A DNA stretch of 64,000 nt, from positions 1 to 64,000 of the forward strand of contig CAZRIT010000006.1 in NCBI GenBank assembly GCA_964600225.1, written 5' to 3'. Below, one piece after another: positions 29,480 through 38,110 of this stretch. How positions within the stretch are numbered: the stretch's first letter is position 1; each line of letters starts with the position of its first letter. The position numbers were made by a program, and so were the translations under genes. The DNA comes from CAZRIT01 sp964600225 (GTDB lineage Bacteria; Bacillota; Clostridia; Christensenellales; CAG-138). The notes under the pieces are model-generated. The model was not told the DNA's origin. It did no database searches and saw only the letters and a list, made by a program, of their open reading frames with translations.

Positions 29480-30331
29480 ATGTATACCCGATGGCGATTG
29501 TACATATTGGCCCTGTTTTTGATCCTGATTGTGGCGCTGCTGCTGGGGGTGCGGCTGTTGCGCCGCCGCGGCGTGCGCATCACCCGCTGGCAGGCGACGC
29601 TGTTCATCGTGGGCGCGGTGCTGACGGCGGAAACGTGCGTGATGCTGACGCTCAGCAACTTCAACGCAGGCGTCATCATGCCCGCGTTTTTCGGCGTGCC
29701 GATGATGCTTTCGGCGGTGCTGCTGCCAAAGATGAAGAAGGGCACCTTCCTGGGCGTGCTCAAATGGATTGTCGTGGGCTGCTACACCGTGGCCGCGCTG
29801 ATATTCATCGTCTGCGGAAGCCTCATGCTTTCCGCGCAAAAGGACGCCGACAAGGTGGAGTGCGACGCGTTGATTGTGCTGGGCGCCGCGGTGCACGGCG
29901 ACAGGGTGACCTGGGTGCTGGAAAACAGGCTCAACACAGCCAAGGCGTACCTCGACAAGCACCCGAACGCCATCTGCATCGTATCGGGCGGGCAGGGCCC
30001 GGGCGAGACGGTGACGGAGGGCTCCGCCATGAAAAAATATCTGCTCAGTCTCGGCGTGGCGGAAGGCCGCGTCTTTGCCGAGGAAAAGGCCACCAGCACC
30101 GTGGAAAATTTCCGATTTGGCAAGGTGATTGCGGACGCTGCGGTGGGCAAGGACGCCAAGATTGCCTTTGTCACCACCGATTTCCACGTTTATCGCGCAA
30201 GCAGGGTGGCGGCGCAGCAGGGCATCGACGCCGACGGCATCCCCGCGCCCGATGTGTGGTATCTAAAGATCAACAACTTCATGCGTGAGTGCGCGGGCAT
30301 CTGCGTGTACGCCCTGCAGGGCAAGATTTAG
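29480..30331 (+). CDS. YdcF/ElyC/SanA family membrane protein (DUF218)
   Basis: A 283-residue protein with about four N-terminal membrane helices (to about residue 125) and a C-terminal DUF218 domain. The domain is marked by ALIVLGAAVHGDR, VSGGQGPGETVTEGSAMKKY, EEKATSTVENF and TTDFHVYRAS. The family has roles in envelope polysaccharide or lipid-carrier metabolism in Gram-negatives; the biochemical activity is not established. GAAAGGAGG precedes the ATG at 29480, which is preferred over an upstream in-frame start. A terminator follows. Confidence 0.88.
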   Translation: MYTRWRLYILALFLILIVALLLGVRLLRRRGVRITRWQATLFIVGAVLTAETCVMLTLSNFNAGVIMPAFFGVPMMLSAVLLPKMKKGTFLGVLKWIVVGCYTVAALIFIVCGSLMLSAQKDADKVECDALIVLGAAVHGDRVTWVLENRLNTAKAYLDKHPNAICIVSGGQGPGETVTEGSAMKKYLLSLGVAEGRVFAEEKATSTVENFRFGKVIADAAVGKDAKIAFVTTDFHVYRASRVAAQQGIDADGIPAPDVWYLKINNFMRECAGICVYALQGKI

Positions 30332-30347
30332 CCGTATCCGCAAATCG

Positions 30348-30388
30348 ACAGCCGCCGTTATGCACATGCTGAACAGGCGGCTGTTTTT
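30348..30388 (+). terminator. Terminator of the YdcF gene
   Basis: ACAGCCGCC / GGCGGCTGT stem with a 19-base loop and a TTTTT run. Confidence 0.75.
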
Positions 30389-30430
30389 GCACGGTGTGCC
30401 TATGATAAACAGGCATGGCGCGGCTGTCGC

Positions 30431-30913
30431 TCAATCGCCGCCGACGAGCGCCTCCGGTGCGGCCCGATCGAGCAGCCGATACCCGTCGGCCCGCTTTTCC
30501 AACAATCCCTCCGCACTCAGCGCGGACAGGCAGCGCAGCAGATGCCGATAGCTTGTGCCCATCAGCGCGGCCGTATCGGTCAATCGCTCCCGAAACACCG
30601 CGCTCCGCGACGCTTGCAGCAGGTAGCCCGACAGGCGGTTTTTGAGCGGATGGAGCATGGAAGCGCCCATGCGGACCCTGTCCATCAGCTTGTTGGCAAG
30701 CGCCTGCCCCGGCGCCGTGACAAAGCGGGGATTTTCCGCGAGCGAAGCGATGTTGGGCAGAACGGGCAAAGAAACGCATGTAAACGGCGTGACCGCCTGC
30801 ACCGTGGAAAAGGCCGTCGGGCCTGCGGTCAGCCATTCCGCATCGCCGAATACCCCCTCCTGCCGGACAGGCGTGCGGCAAGAAAGATCGGCGTCGGATA
30901 AACGGGATACCAA
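30431..30913 (-). pseudogene. 5'-truncated Crp/Fnr family regulator
   Basis: The frame encodes only the C-terminal two-thirds of a Crp/Fnr protein. It begins in the cyclic-nucleotide-binding barrel (GVFGDAEWLTAGPTAFSTVQ), then has the dimer helix and a winged HTH region (RERLTDTAALMGTSYRHLLR, SAEGLLEKRADGYRLLD). About 60-70 N-terminal residues expected for the family are missing. An in-frame TAG lies directly before the first possible start (a TTG), and no ribosome site is seen. The htpG terminator lies just upstream, so the 5' end was probably lost by deletion. The HTH resembles the YeiL subgroup. Confidence 0.65.
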
Positions 30914-30930
30914 ACGCTATCGCACAACAA

Positions 30931-30960
30931 CAGCGGGACGCGATGATACGCGTCCCGCTG
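30931..30960 (-). terminator. htpG terminator
   Basis: A 12-bp GC-rich stem CAGCGGGACGCG / CGCGTCCCGCTG, 21 bases after the htpG stop, followed on the minus strand by TTGTTGT. Confidence 0.7.
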
Positions 30961-30981
30961 TGCTGTCGTTATTATGCGCCG

Positions 30982-32862
30982 TTACTTCATCAGCTCGCAG
31001 ATGCTGTTGCTAAACGCCACGGGGTCCTCGATGGGCAAGCCCTCGATCAAAAGCGCCTGGTCGTACAAAAGCTTGGCGTAACGCGCCGTGCGCTCGTCGT
31101 TTTCGTCCAGCGCGCCAAGCGTTTCAAACACGGGGTGGTTGGGGTTTAGCTCCAGTATGCGCTCGGCCTTGATGCCCTCGCCCGGCATGGGCATGGCGTT
31201 GAGCACCTTTTCCATCTCGATGGAGAACGGGCCGTCGCTGGTCAGGCAGACGGGAGAGCTCTTCAGCCGATCGCTCAGCCGCACCTCCTTGACCAGCCCT
31301 TCGAGGGATTTGCCGAGTGCGGACAGCAGCGATTTGTGCTGCGCCTGCTTTTGCTCGGTTTCCTTCTTTTCCTCGTCGGTGGCCAGCTCCAGATCGCCGT
31401 CGGATACGGATTTGAAGGGCTTTTCCATATAAGCGTTGAGGATGCGCACGGCAAACTCGTCCACATCGTCCGTCATGCACAGGATATCGTAGCCCTTGTC
31501 GCGCACAAGCTCCGTCTGCGGAAGCTTGCGCGTGCGCTCAATGCTTTCGCCGCAGGCGTAGTAGATATATTTCTGCCCCTCGGGCATGTGCTCGACATAC
31601 TCCTTGAGGGTGATCAGCTGATCCTCCGCCGCGGAATGGAACAGCACCAGATCGCTCAAAAAGTCTTTGTTTGCGCCATAGCCCGTGTACAGGCCGTACT
31701 TGAGCGTGAGCCCGAAGCTTTCCCAGAAGGCGTTGTACTTTTCGCGGTCGTTTTCCAGCAGCTTGGCAAGCTCCGCTTTGATCTTCTTTTTCAGGTTCTG
31801 GGCGATGGTTTTGAGCTGGCGGTCGTGTTGCAGCATCTCGCGGGAGATGTTGAGCGACAGATCGGCCGAGTCCACCACGCCCTTGACAAAGCCGAAATAA
31901 TCGGGCAGCAGGTCCTCGCATCGGTCCATAATCATCACGCCGCTGGTGTATAGCTGCAACCCGCGCTGATACTCCTTGGAGAAGAAGTTGAACGGAGGCT
32001 TTGCGGGGACGTATAACAGCGCGTTGTAGCTCACCGCGCCCTCGGCGCTGGTGTGGATGACCAGAAGCGGGTCCTCGTGATCGTGGAATTTGTCCTTATA
32101 ATAGTTGTTGTACTCCTCGGGCGTGATCTCGCCGCGCTGCTTTTTCCACAGCGGAATCATGCTGTTGAGCGTTTCGTCCTCGAAATACGTTTCGTACTCG
32201 TCCTTGCTGCCCTCCTTCAGCCGCGTGTGCTCCTTCATCATGCGGATGGGGTAGCGGATATAGTCGGAATACTTTTTTACCAGCGATTCCAGCGTGTATT
32301 GGCTGACGAAGCGATCGTAGTTCTCGTCGTCCGCGTTGTCCTTGATGGTCAGCGTAATCTCCGTGCCTACGGCGGGCTTTTCCGCAGCGGTGATGGTATA
32401 CCCGTCCTCGCCCGAGGATTCCCACAGCCACGCCTCGTCCGAGCCGTACGCGCGGGAAAGCACGCGCACGTTTTTGGCCACCATGAACGCCGAATAGAAC
32501 CCGACGCCGAACTGCCCGATGATATCCACCTCATCGCCCGTGTCGTGCTCCTTCTTAAAGGCCAGCGTGCCGCTCTTAGCGATGGTGCCAAGGTTGCTCT
32601 CCAGCTCGTCTTTGGTCATGCCCACGCCGTTGTCGCGGATGATGAGCGTGCGCTTGTCCTTGTCGGGCACGATGCGTATTTCAAAGTCGTCGCGGCTTTT
32701 GCCGACGTTGGCGTCCGTCAAAGAGATAAAGTACAGCTTATCGATGGCGTCGCTGGCGTTGCTGATGAGCTCCCTTAAAAAAATCTCCTTGTGCGTGTAG
32801 ATGGAGTTGATCATCAGGTCCAGCAGCCGCTTGGATTCCGCCTTGAATTGCTTTTTTGCCAT
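30982..32862 (-). CDS. htpG: Hsp90-family molecular chaperone HtpG
   Basis: A 626-residue bacterial Hsp90. The N-terminal ATPase has ELISNASDAIDKL, DNGVGMTKDEL and a lid with GQFGVGFYSAFMVA. The middle domain carries the catalytic-arginine region (SLNISREMLQHDRQLK), and the C-terminal dimerisation domain is complete. The ATG at 32862 is preceded by GGAGG at 9 bases. Its promoter overlaps a perfect CIRCE operator, so it should be repressed by HrcA and induced by heat. Confidence 0.97.
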   Translation of the reverse strand: MAKKQFKAESKRLLDLMINSIYTHKEIFLRELISNASDAIDKLYFISLTDANVGKSRDDFEIRIVPDKDKRTLIIRDNGVGMTKDELESNLGTIAKSGTLAFKKEHDTGDEVDIIGQFGVGFYSAFMVAKNVRVLSRAYGSDEAWLWESSGEDGYTITAAEKPAVGTEITLTIKDNADDENYDRFVSQYTLESLVKKYSDYIRYPIRMMKEHTRLKEGSKDEYETYFEDETLNSMIPLWKKQRGEITPEEYNNYYKDKFHDHEDPLLVIHTSAEGAVSYNALLYVPAKPPFNFFSKEYQRGLQLYTSGVMIMDRCEDLLPDYFGFVKGVVDSADLSLNISREMLQHDRQLKTIAQNLKKKIKAELAKLLENDREKYNAFWESFGLTLKYGLYTGYGANKDFLSDLVLFHSAAEDQLITLKEYVEHMPEGQKYIYYACGESIERTRKLPQTELVRDKGYDILCMTDDVDEFAVRILNAYMEKPFKSVSDGDLELATDEEKKETEQKQAQHKSLLSALGKSLEGLVKEVRLSDRLKSSPVCLTSDGPFSIEMEKVLNAMPMPGEGIKAERILELNPNHPVFETLGALDENDERTARYAKLLYDQALLIEGLPIEDPVAFSNSICELMK

Positions 32863-32896
32863 AGATTTTTGCCTCCGTAACCTCATATAGAAAGTG

Positions 32897-32923
32897 TTAG
32901 CACTCGTTAATCAAGAGTGCTAA
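32897..32923. promoter_or_regulatory. CIRCE element (HrcA operator)
   Basis: TTAGCACTC, nine bases, GAGTGCTAA: the exact CIRCE consensus, placed at the expected transcription start of htpG. Confidence 0.97.
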
Positions 32924-32927
32924 CAAC

Positions 32928-32956
32928 ATGATAGTACCACGATGTCCCAAAAGCAA
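32928..32956 (-). promoter_or_regulatory. htpG promoter
   Basis: Minus strand TTGCTT, 17 bases, TATCAT, immediately upstream of CIRCE. Confidence 0.75.
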
Positions 32957-32999
32957 GCCGCCCAAGGGCCTGTCTACAACTTTTTCACATTTCTTTCCT

Positions 33000-33124
33000 T
33001 TCTTTCTCTTTGAAAAGAGAAAGAAACAAAGAGAAACTTCCAAACGCTTGAAAGTTTCTCCGAACACCGTTTCAAAACAGTTATGAGTTTCTTTGGGTAC
33101 CTTTCTTTGTATAAAGAAAGGTAC
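33000..33124. repeat. T-rich palindromic repeats
   Basis: Three inverted repeats in a row: TTCTTTCTCTTT with its complement (33000-33025), GAGAAACTT/AAGTTTCTC (33031-33060), and GTACCTTTCTTT with its complement (33097-33124). They lie between the htpG promoter region and the DUF1622 gene end and may act as terminators for the latter. Confidence 0.7.
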
Positions 33125-33138
33125 AATCCCATCCCCCG

Positions 33139-33468
33139 TCAGTCCGATAGCTGCAATTCGCTTTTTTCGTTTTTGATTTCCCAGTTGATCAACAGCGTAA
33201 TGGCGGCGCGCAGCACCACGATGGCGCCGAGCATGGCCACCTCCGACCAGGAGCGCACGATGCTGGTGCGCAGCACCTCGCCGCCGAGCTTAAAGCTGAG
33301 CGCCAGGCTGATGCTTTCGGCCAGCCGCAGCTTGACGTGCGGGCTGTGCTTAAAGATGCCGATGATGCTTTCAAACGCGCCGTAGACCAGTATCCCCAGC
33401 CCGATGGCCTCCAGCAGCAGCACGGCGATCTCCACCGCGTATTCAAATATCGTGTGTGCAAGTTCCAT
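33139..33468 (-). CDS. DUF1622 family membrane protein
   Basis: A 109-residue protein with three hydrophobic segments. The start ELAHTIFEYAVEIAVLLLEA, the central HSPHVKLRLAESISLALSFK and the last segment LGAIVVLRAAITLLINWEI match DUF1622, small membrane proteins of unknown function. GGGAGG precedes the ATG and a clean promoter lies upstream. Confidence 0.88.
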   Translation of the reverse strand: MELAHTIFEYAVEIAVLLLEAIGLGILVYGAFESIIGIFKHSPHVKLRLAESISLALSFKLGGEVLRTSIVRSWSEVAMLGAIVVLRAAITLLINWEIKNEKSELQLSD

Positions 33469-33497
33469 GCGGACAACCTCCCAAACGGTATGTCCGC

Positions 33498-33526
33498 ATT
33501 ATATACAAAAATGCGACGAAAAGCAA
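33498..33526 (-). promoter_or_regulatory. Promoter of the DUF1622 gene
   Basis: Minus strand TTGCTT, 17 bases, TATAAT. Confidence 0.75.
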
Positions 33527-33546
33527 TCGTTTGCGACGGATTCCGC

Positions 33547-33575
33547 TTGTGGCGCGCGGCGGTATTTCGTATAAT
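33547..33575 (+). promoter_or_regulatory. Promoter of the ABC exporter gene
   Basis: TTGTGG, 17 bases, TATAAT, divergent from the DUF1622 promoter. Confidence 0.7.
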
Positions 33576-33634
33576 GGAAAAAACGGAAACGGCAGGCTGC
33601 GTTTGGAAGCGGTCGGAAAGGACGGAGGCGCGCG

Positions 33635-35479
33635 ATGGGAATGCGGCCGCTTGGCCCGCGGGGCTATTTGACGGAGGAGGAAAAGCAGGCGGCGCCGAAG
33701 GTGACCAAGGCGCTGCTCAAGCGCATTATCGGGTATCTCAAGCCGTACTGGTGGCGGTTTTTGCTGGTGTTTATTACCATTTTGGTCTCCAGCGTGCTGG
33801 GGCTGCTGCCCTCCATCATCACAGGCCGCATCGTGGACGAGGCGCTGGTGGGCGAAAACCTGCGCCAGCTCATCATACTGCTGCTGGCGGCGTTTGTGAC
33901 ACTGACGCTTTCGCAGGTGATCGGCGTGCTGGAAAGCTATATCAATGCATGGATATCCCAGCGCATCGTGTACGATATGAAAAACCAGATGTATCGGCAC
34001 CTGCAAGGCATGCCGCACGCGTTCTTTACGGGAGAAAAGCAGGGCGATATCATCACGCGCATGAACAGCGATATCGACGGCGTGGCCAGCGTCATTTCGG
34101 GCACGCTGACCAGCGCCGTGTCCAACATCACCGTGGTGGCCACCACGCTCATTGCGCTGTTTTCGATGAACTGGCAGCTTGCGCTGGTGGGCATTGTGGT
34201 GATTCCGCTGCTGATACTGCCCACCAAGGAGGCGGGCAAAACCCGCTACGAGCTGTTGAGCAAGGGGCAGGTCAACCGTGATGAAATGAACAGCGTGGTG
34301 ACCGAAACGCTCTCCGTCAGCGGGTCGCTTTTGAGCAAGCTCTTTACGCGCGAGGCGGCCGATTACGCGCGGTTTGAGCGCGTCAACCGCGCCGTGACGG
34401 ACAATGCCCTCAAAGAGCAGCGCAGCGGCAAGTGGTTTCGGGTACTGATGGGGATGTTTGTGCAGGTGGGGCCGCTTTTGATCTATTTTGCGGGCGGGTT
34501 TTTGATCATCAGGCATGTCGATCCCGCGTTGACCGTCGGTACGGTAACCGCCACGGTGGCGCTGATCAACCGCCTGTATCGGCCCGTGCAGACGCTGTTC
34601 AATTTGCAGGTGGACTTTACGCGTTCGCTTGCGCTGTTTACGCGTATCTTCGAATACCTCGATCGGGAGAGCTCCATCAAGATGCGCTCCTATGCCATGC
34701 GGCCCGATATGGACAACGCCACCGTTACGTTTACGCATGTGAAATTTTCCTACACGCCCGAGGTTAGCATCCTCAAGGACGTTTCGTTCCGCGTGCCGGG
34801 CGGCAAGATGTACGCTATCGTCGGCCCGAGCGGCTCGGGCAAGTCCACCATCGTCAACCTCATCCCGCGCCTGTACGATGTGGACGCGGGCAGCGTCAAG
34901 ATCAACGGTGTCGATGTGCGCAGCTTCGACCTGACGTATCTGCGCCAAAACATCGGCGTGGTCACGCAGGAGGCGTACCTGTTTAACGGCACCATCCGCG
35001 ACAACCTGCTGTGCGCGCGCGACGGCCTGACCGAGCAGCAGATGATCGAGGCCTGCAAAACCGCCAACATCCACGCATTCATTGCCGCGCAGCCGCAGGG
35101 CTACGATACCGAGGTCGGCAACCGCGGCCTCAAGCTTTCGGGCGGGGAAAAGCAGCGCCTGTCGCTGGCGCGCGTTATCCTCAAAGACCCGAAGATCCTG
35201 ATACTCGACGAGGCGACGAGCGCACTGGATTCCATCTCCGAAAACGCCATCCAAAACGCGCTGGAGGCCCTGATGCAGGGGCGCACCAGCATCGTCATTG
35301 CGCACAGGCTTTCCACGGTGCTGTGCGCGGATGAAATACTGGTGGTGTCCAATGGGGTCATTGCCGAGCAGGGCACGCACGACGAGCTGCTGGCGCTGAA
35401 CGGCATCTATCGGCAGCTGTACGAAACGCAGTTTGCCAAGATACTGGAGCACACGCACGCGGCAGAGGCGGAGGATTGA
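33635..35479 (+). CDS. ABC exporter, fused permease and ATPase (MsbA/MDR-like)
   Basis: A 614-residue half-transporter. A six-helix type IV exporter membrane domain spans about residues 30-330. The nucleotide-binding domain has Walker A VGPSGSGKSTIV, signature LSGGEKQRLSLARV, Walker B ILILDEATSALD and the switch His in IAHRLST. It probably exports a lipid, drug or peptide as homodimer. GGACGGAGG precedes the ATG. No partner half-transporter is adjacent. Confidence 0.95.
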   Translation: MGMRPLGPRGYLTEEEKQAAPKVTKALLKRIIGYLKPYWWRFLLVFITILVSSVLGLLPSIITGRIVDEALVGENLRQLIILLLAAFVTLTLSQVIGVLESYINAWISQRIVYDMKNQMYRHLQGMPHAFFTGEKQGDIITRMNSDIDGVASVISGTLTSAVSNITVVATTLIALFSMNWQLALVGIVVIPLLILPTKEAGKTRYELLSKGQVNRDEMNSVVTETLSVSGSLLSKLFTREAADYARFERVNRAVTDNALKEQRSGKWFRVLMGMFVQVGPLLIYFAGGFLIIRHVDPALTVGTVTATVALINRLYRPVQTLFNLQVDFTRSLALFTRIFEYLDRESSIKMRSYAMRPDMDNATVTFTHVKFSYTPEVSILKDVSFRVPGGKMYAIVGPSGSGKSTIVNLIPRLYDVDAGSVKINGVDVRSFDLTYLRQNIGVVTQEAYLFNGTIRDNLLCARDGLTEQQMIEACKTANIHAFIAAQPQGYDTEVGNRGLKLSGGEKQRLSLARVILKDPKILILDEATSALDSISENAIQNALEALMQGRTSIVIAHRLSTVLCADEILVVSNGVIAEQGTHDELLALNGIYRQLYETQFAKILEHTHAAEAED

Positions 35480-35530
35480 AATGCTTGTATACTGCGGCCA
35501 TCTTACAAAATATGCCCGCACAAACTTCGG

Positions 35531-35559
35531 TTGCCCGCCGCGGGAATTTGTGATATCCT
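35531..35559 (+). promoter_or_regulatory. Promoter immediately before the TtcA-like gene
   Basis: TTGCCC, 17 bases, TATCCT. The expected transcription start is at about 35566 and the ATG is at 35567, implying a leaderless mRNA. Confidence 0.55.
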
Positions 35560-35566
35560 GTCAGGC

Positions 35567-36322
35567 ATGAAACGCGTATTGGGCTGCATCCGCAGGGCGG
35601 ACGAGCGGTATCAAATGATACAGTCGGGCGATAACGTGCTCATCGGCGTATCGGGCGGCAAGGATTCGCTGCTGCTGATGGAGGCCATGACCCTCTATCG
35701 GCGGTTTTCCTATACCGATTTCAACGTGCGCGCGGTGATGCTGGATTTGGGGCTCAAGCAGCACGATTTTTCCAAGCTGTACGCGTTTGCCGAGCGCATC
35801 GGCATCGAGTTTGAGGTGTCGCATACCGATATCGGCAAGGTGGTGTTCGAGTGGCGGGAGGAACGCAGCCCCTGCGCGCTGTGCGCCAAGCTGCGCCGCG
35901 GCGCGCTCAACACCTATGCCGTGGAGCACGGCTGCAACAAGGTGGCGCTGGGCCATAACCGCGAGGACGTGATTGAAACGTTCTTTATGAGCCTATTGTA
36001 CGAGGGCCGCATCAACACCTTTGCGCCCGTTACCTACCTGTCGCGCCGAGACGTTACGGTCATTCGCCCGCTCGTGTTCCTGCCCGAAAAGTACGCGCTG
36101 GGCGTGGCGCGTGCGCGCGAGCTGCCCATCCTGCCGCCCAATTGCGATGTGGCGGGGCATACCAAGCGCGAGGAGGCCAAGGACCTCATCAAGCACTTGC
36201 GTACGCTCTCGCCCGATTTTGAGGAGAAATTCATGCATGCGCTCATGACCACCGAGACCTACGGCCTGTGGGACCGCATGCGATTAAAACCAACCGAACC
36301 GAAGGGAGATGGACTGTCATGA
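35567..36322 (+). CDS. TtcA/TilS-type PP-loop ATPase, probable tRNA 2-thiolation enzyme
   Basis: A 251-residue N-type ATP pyrophosphatase. The PP-loop is VSGGKDSLLL near residue 34. CALCAK supplies the CxxC pair typical of TtcA (2-thiocytidine-32 formation), and LGHNREDVIETF is the TtcA-like central motif. The ATG at 35567 lacks a ribosome site but fits the promoter. The C-terminal part has a further Cys (PNCDVAG). It overlaps the HD-domain gene by 4 bases. The substrate tRNA is assigned only by family. Confidence 0.85.
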   Translation: MKRVLGCIRRADERYQMIQSGDNVLIGVSGGKDSLLLMEAMTLYRRFSYTDFNVRAVMLDLGLKQHDFSKLYAFAERIGIEFEVSHTDIGKVVFEWREERSPCALCAKLRRGALNTYAVEHGCNKVALGHNREDVIETFFMSLLYEGRINTFAPVTYLSRRDVTVIRPLVFLPEKYALGVARARELPILPPNCDVAGHTKREEAKDLIKHLRTLSPDFEEKFMHALMTTETYGLWDRMRLKPTEPKGDGLS

Positions 36323-36873
36323 ACACGCGCGAACAGGCGCTGGAACTGCTCAAAACCTACAACCAATCCGATGCGCTCATCAAGCATGCCTATGCCGTGG
36401 AGGGCGTTATGCGCCACTTTGCCAAGGCCATGGGCGAGGACGAGGAGTACTGGGGCCAGGTGGGGCTGCTGCACGATATCGATTACGAGCGCTGGCCCGA
36501 CCAACACCTGCAAATTGCGCCCAGGCTGCTTGCCGACGCGGGCTATGACGAGGCGTTCATCCACGCCGTCGCCTCCCATGGCTGGGGCCTGTGCAGCGAT
36601 GTCAAGCCCGAACTGCGCATGGAGATGGTCATCTATACCATCGATGAACTCACGGGCCTCATCACCGCAAACGCCCTCATGCGCCCGTCGAAAAGCGTGA
36701 TGGATATGGAGGTCAAAAGCGCCAAAAAGAAGTTTAAAGACAAGGGCTTTGCCGCGGGCGTCAACCGCGACGTCATCCAAAATGGCTGCGACATGCTCGG
36801 CATGAGCCTGGACGAGGTCATCGGCATGACCATCGACGGCATGCGCGAGGTGCACGACCTGCTTTCTCTTTAA
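36319..36873 (+). CDS. HD-domain protein (hydrolase, HDIG-like)
   Basis: A 184-residue protein with HD-superfamily metal residues: a first His in IKHAYAVEGVM, GLLHDIDYE (the HD pair), and VASHGWG. Members are phosphohydrolases, and this form is frequent in Clostridia without assigned substrate. The start overlaps the TtcA-like stop (ATGA) with GGGAGAT upstream. Its last codons and stop lie inside a T-rich palindromic repeat (36858-36886), so repeat insertion probably set the present C-terminus LLSL. Confidence 0.85.
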   Translation: MNTREQALELLKTYNQSDALIKHAYAVEGVMRHFAKAMGEDEEYWGQVGLLHDIDYERWPDQHLQIAPRLLADAGYDEAFIHAVASHGWGLCSDVKPELRMEMVIYTIDELTGLITANALMRPSKSVMDMEVKSAKKKFKDKGFAAGVNRDVIQNGCDMLGMSLDEVIGMTIDGMREVHDLLSL

Positions 36874-37097
36874 AAGAGAAAGCAGGCAAAGAGAAATTCA
36901 CACAACAGATTAAAAAACATCTTGTGCGGATAAACGAAATCCTGCCGCAAGATGTTTTTTCTTTTTGGATGTTTCTTTTGTTCCTTTTCTTTACAAAGAA
37001 AAGGAGAGACGTTTCTTTTGCTACGCTTCCTTTACGGACGACACAAAGGCAGTATGGGACGTTTCTTTTGCTACTTTTCTTTTTCAAAGAAAAGTAG
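36858..37097. repeat. Array of T-rich palindromic repeats
   Basis: Perfect palindromes: CCTGCTTTCTCTTT with its complement (36858-36886), CCTTTTCTTT with its complement (36983-37004), and CTACTTTTCTTT with its complement (37071-37097). Three direct copies of a GTTTCTTTTG-T unit precede or join them (36971, 37011 and 37061 on). Together with 36912-36960 this fills the gene-free stretch 36874-37209. The rest, to 37209, shows only the ribosome site of the next gene. Confidence 0.75.
36912..36960. terminator. Strong bidirectional terminator
   Basis: AAAAAACATCTTG / CAAGATGTTTTTT, a 13-bp stem ending in a T-run, 39 bases after the HD gene. Confidence 0.85.
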
Positions 37098-37209
37098 AGT
37101 AGGACGGGCGTCGACACACATATACATAAACATTCCGAATCTATCGGTATGTTTTTTGATGCATGCGGTCAAACTGAGAAATAAAACCAATATATGAGAG
37201 GTGAAAACC

Positions 37210-38076
37210 GTGACACGACAAAAAAGCAAGCGATCGCGCGCGGGCTGGAGCGGCGCGGAGACAGAGCGCCTGTTCGAGCTGGCGAAGGCGGCGCAAACGG
37301 GCGGGCAGCCGCTCAAAAGCGTGTTCGACGCACTGGCAGCGGAAACGGGGCGCAAGCCCAACAGCGTGCGCAACTACTACTATGCGTGCGTGCGCGACGG
37401 CAGCAAGAGCTATGCGCACCGCAGGGCGTTCCTGCCGTTTACGGAGGAGGAAGCGGCAGAGCTGATGGAGCAGGTGCTCAGCGCGAAGGCGCAGGGCGAA
37501 TCGGTGCGTAGCTGCACGCTGCGGCTGGCAAACGGCAACGACAAGGAGATGCTCCGATACCAGAACAAGTACCGCGCCATGCTCAAAAACAGGCCCGAGC
37601 TGGTCAGGCGGATTGTGGACGACATGCAGGCCCAAGGCAAGAGCACGGTGGACCCGTACAGGGAGACGCTCGGCAAGCGCCGCGTGGGCAGGCCGCAAAA
37701 GAGCAGCCGGCACACGGATGAAATCTATCGGCAGGTGCTAAGCGCCCTGGAACAGGTGGAGGGGCTGGATGTGCACGCGCTGCTGGAGGCGCTGGGGCGG
37801 CTGGCGGTCAGCGCGGCGCGCGGGGCGCAGCATACGGACGTGGGCGCGCAGGCGCTCAGGCAGGAGAACGAGGCGCTGGCTGTGCGGCTGTCGCACGCCG
37901 ACGAACGGTATCGGCAGCTATTGCAAAACTTTACGCAGCTGATACGCATCAACAGCGAGTTTTTATCGCTCAACTCCGTGGTCAAGGTGAGCAACCTCTC
38001 GGGCTACATTCGGGAGCTGGAGAACAACGTCAAATCCTGCGAGCTGCTCATGCCGCAGACGGCGGAAGGGCAGTAA
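37210..38076 (+). CDS. Myb/SANT-like putative DNA-binding protein with coiled coil
   Basis: A 288-residue soluble protein that I do not recognise by name. Residues about 8-60 form a Trp-led three-helix motif (AGWSGAETERLFELAKAAQ, then GRKPNSVRNYYY) like Myb/SANT or RsfA-type DNA-binding domains. A second such unit may follow (FLPFTEEEAAELMEQ). Residues about 205-285 are a Leu/Glu/Arg heptad region predicted as coiled coil. The GTG at 37210 is chosen because AGAGG lies 8-9 bases before it. It may be a structural or regulatory DNA-binding protein, possibly sporulation-linked as RsfA is; that is inference. Confidence 0.65.
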   Translation: MTRQKSKRSRAGWSGAETERLFELAKAAQTGGQPLKSVFDALAAETGRKPNSVRNYYYACVRDGSKSYAHRRAFLPFTEEEAAELMEQVLSAKAQGESVRSCTLRLANGNDKEMLRYQNKYRAMLKNRPELVRRIVDDMQAQGKSTVDPYRETLGKRRVGRPQKSSRHTDEIYRQVLSALEQVEGLDVHALLEALGRLAVSAARGAQHTDVGAQALRQENEALAVRLSHADERYRQLLQNFTQLIRINSEFLSLNSVVKVSNLSGYIRELENNVKSCELLMPQTAEGQ

Positions 38077-38110
38077 CGCACGCTGGGCACAAACTGCCGT
38101 TATGCCGCCG

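Noticed and set aside
33443..35521. 692-codon minus-strand frame opposite the ABC exporter
   Set aside because: Antisense shadow with His/Arg/Gln-rich composition; the ABC protein is unambiguous.
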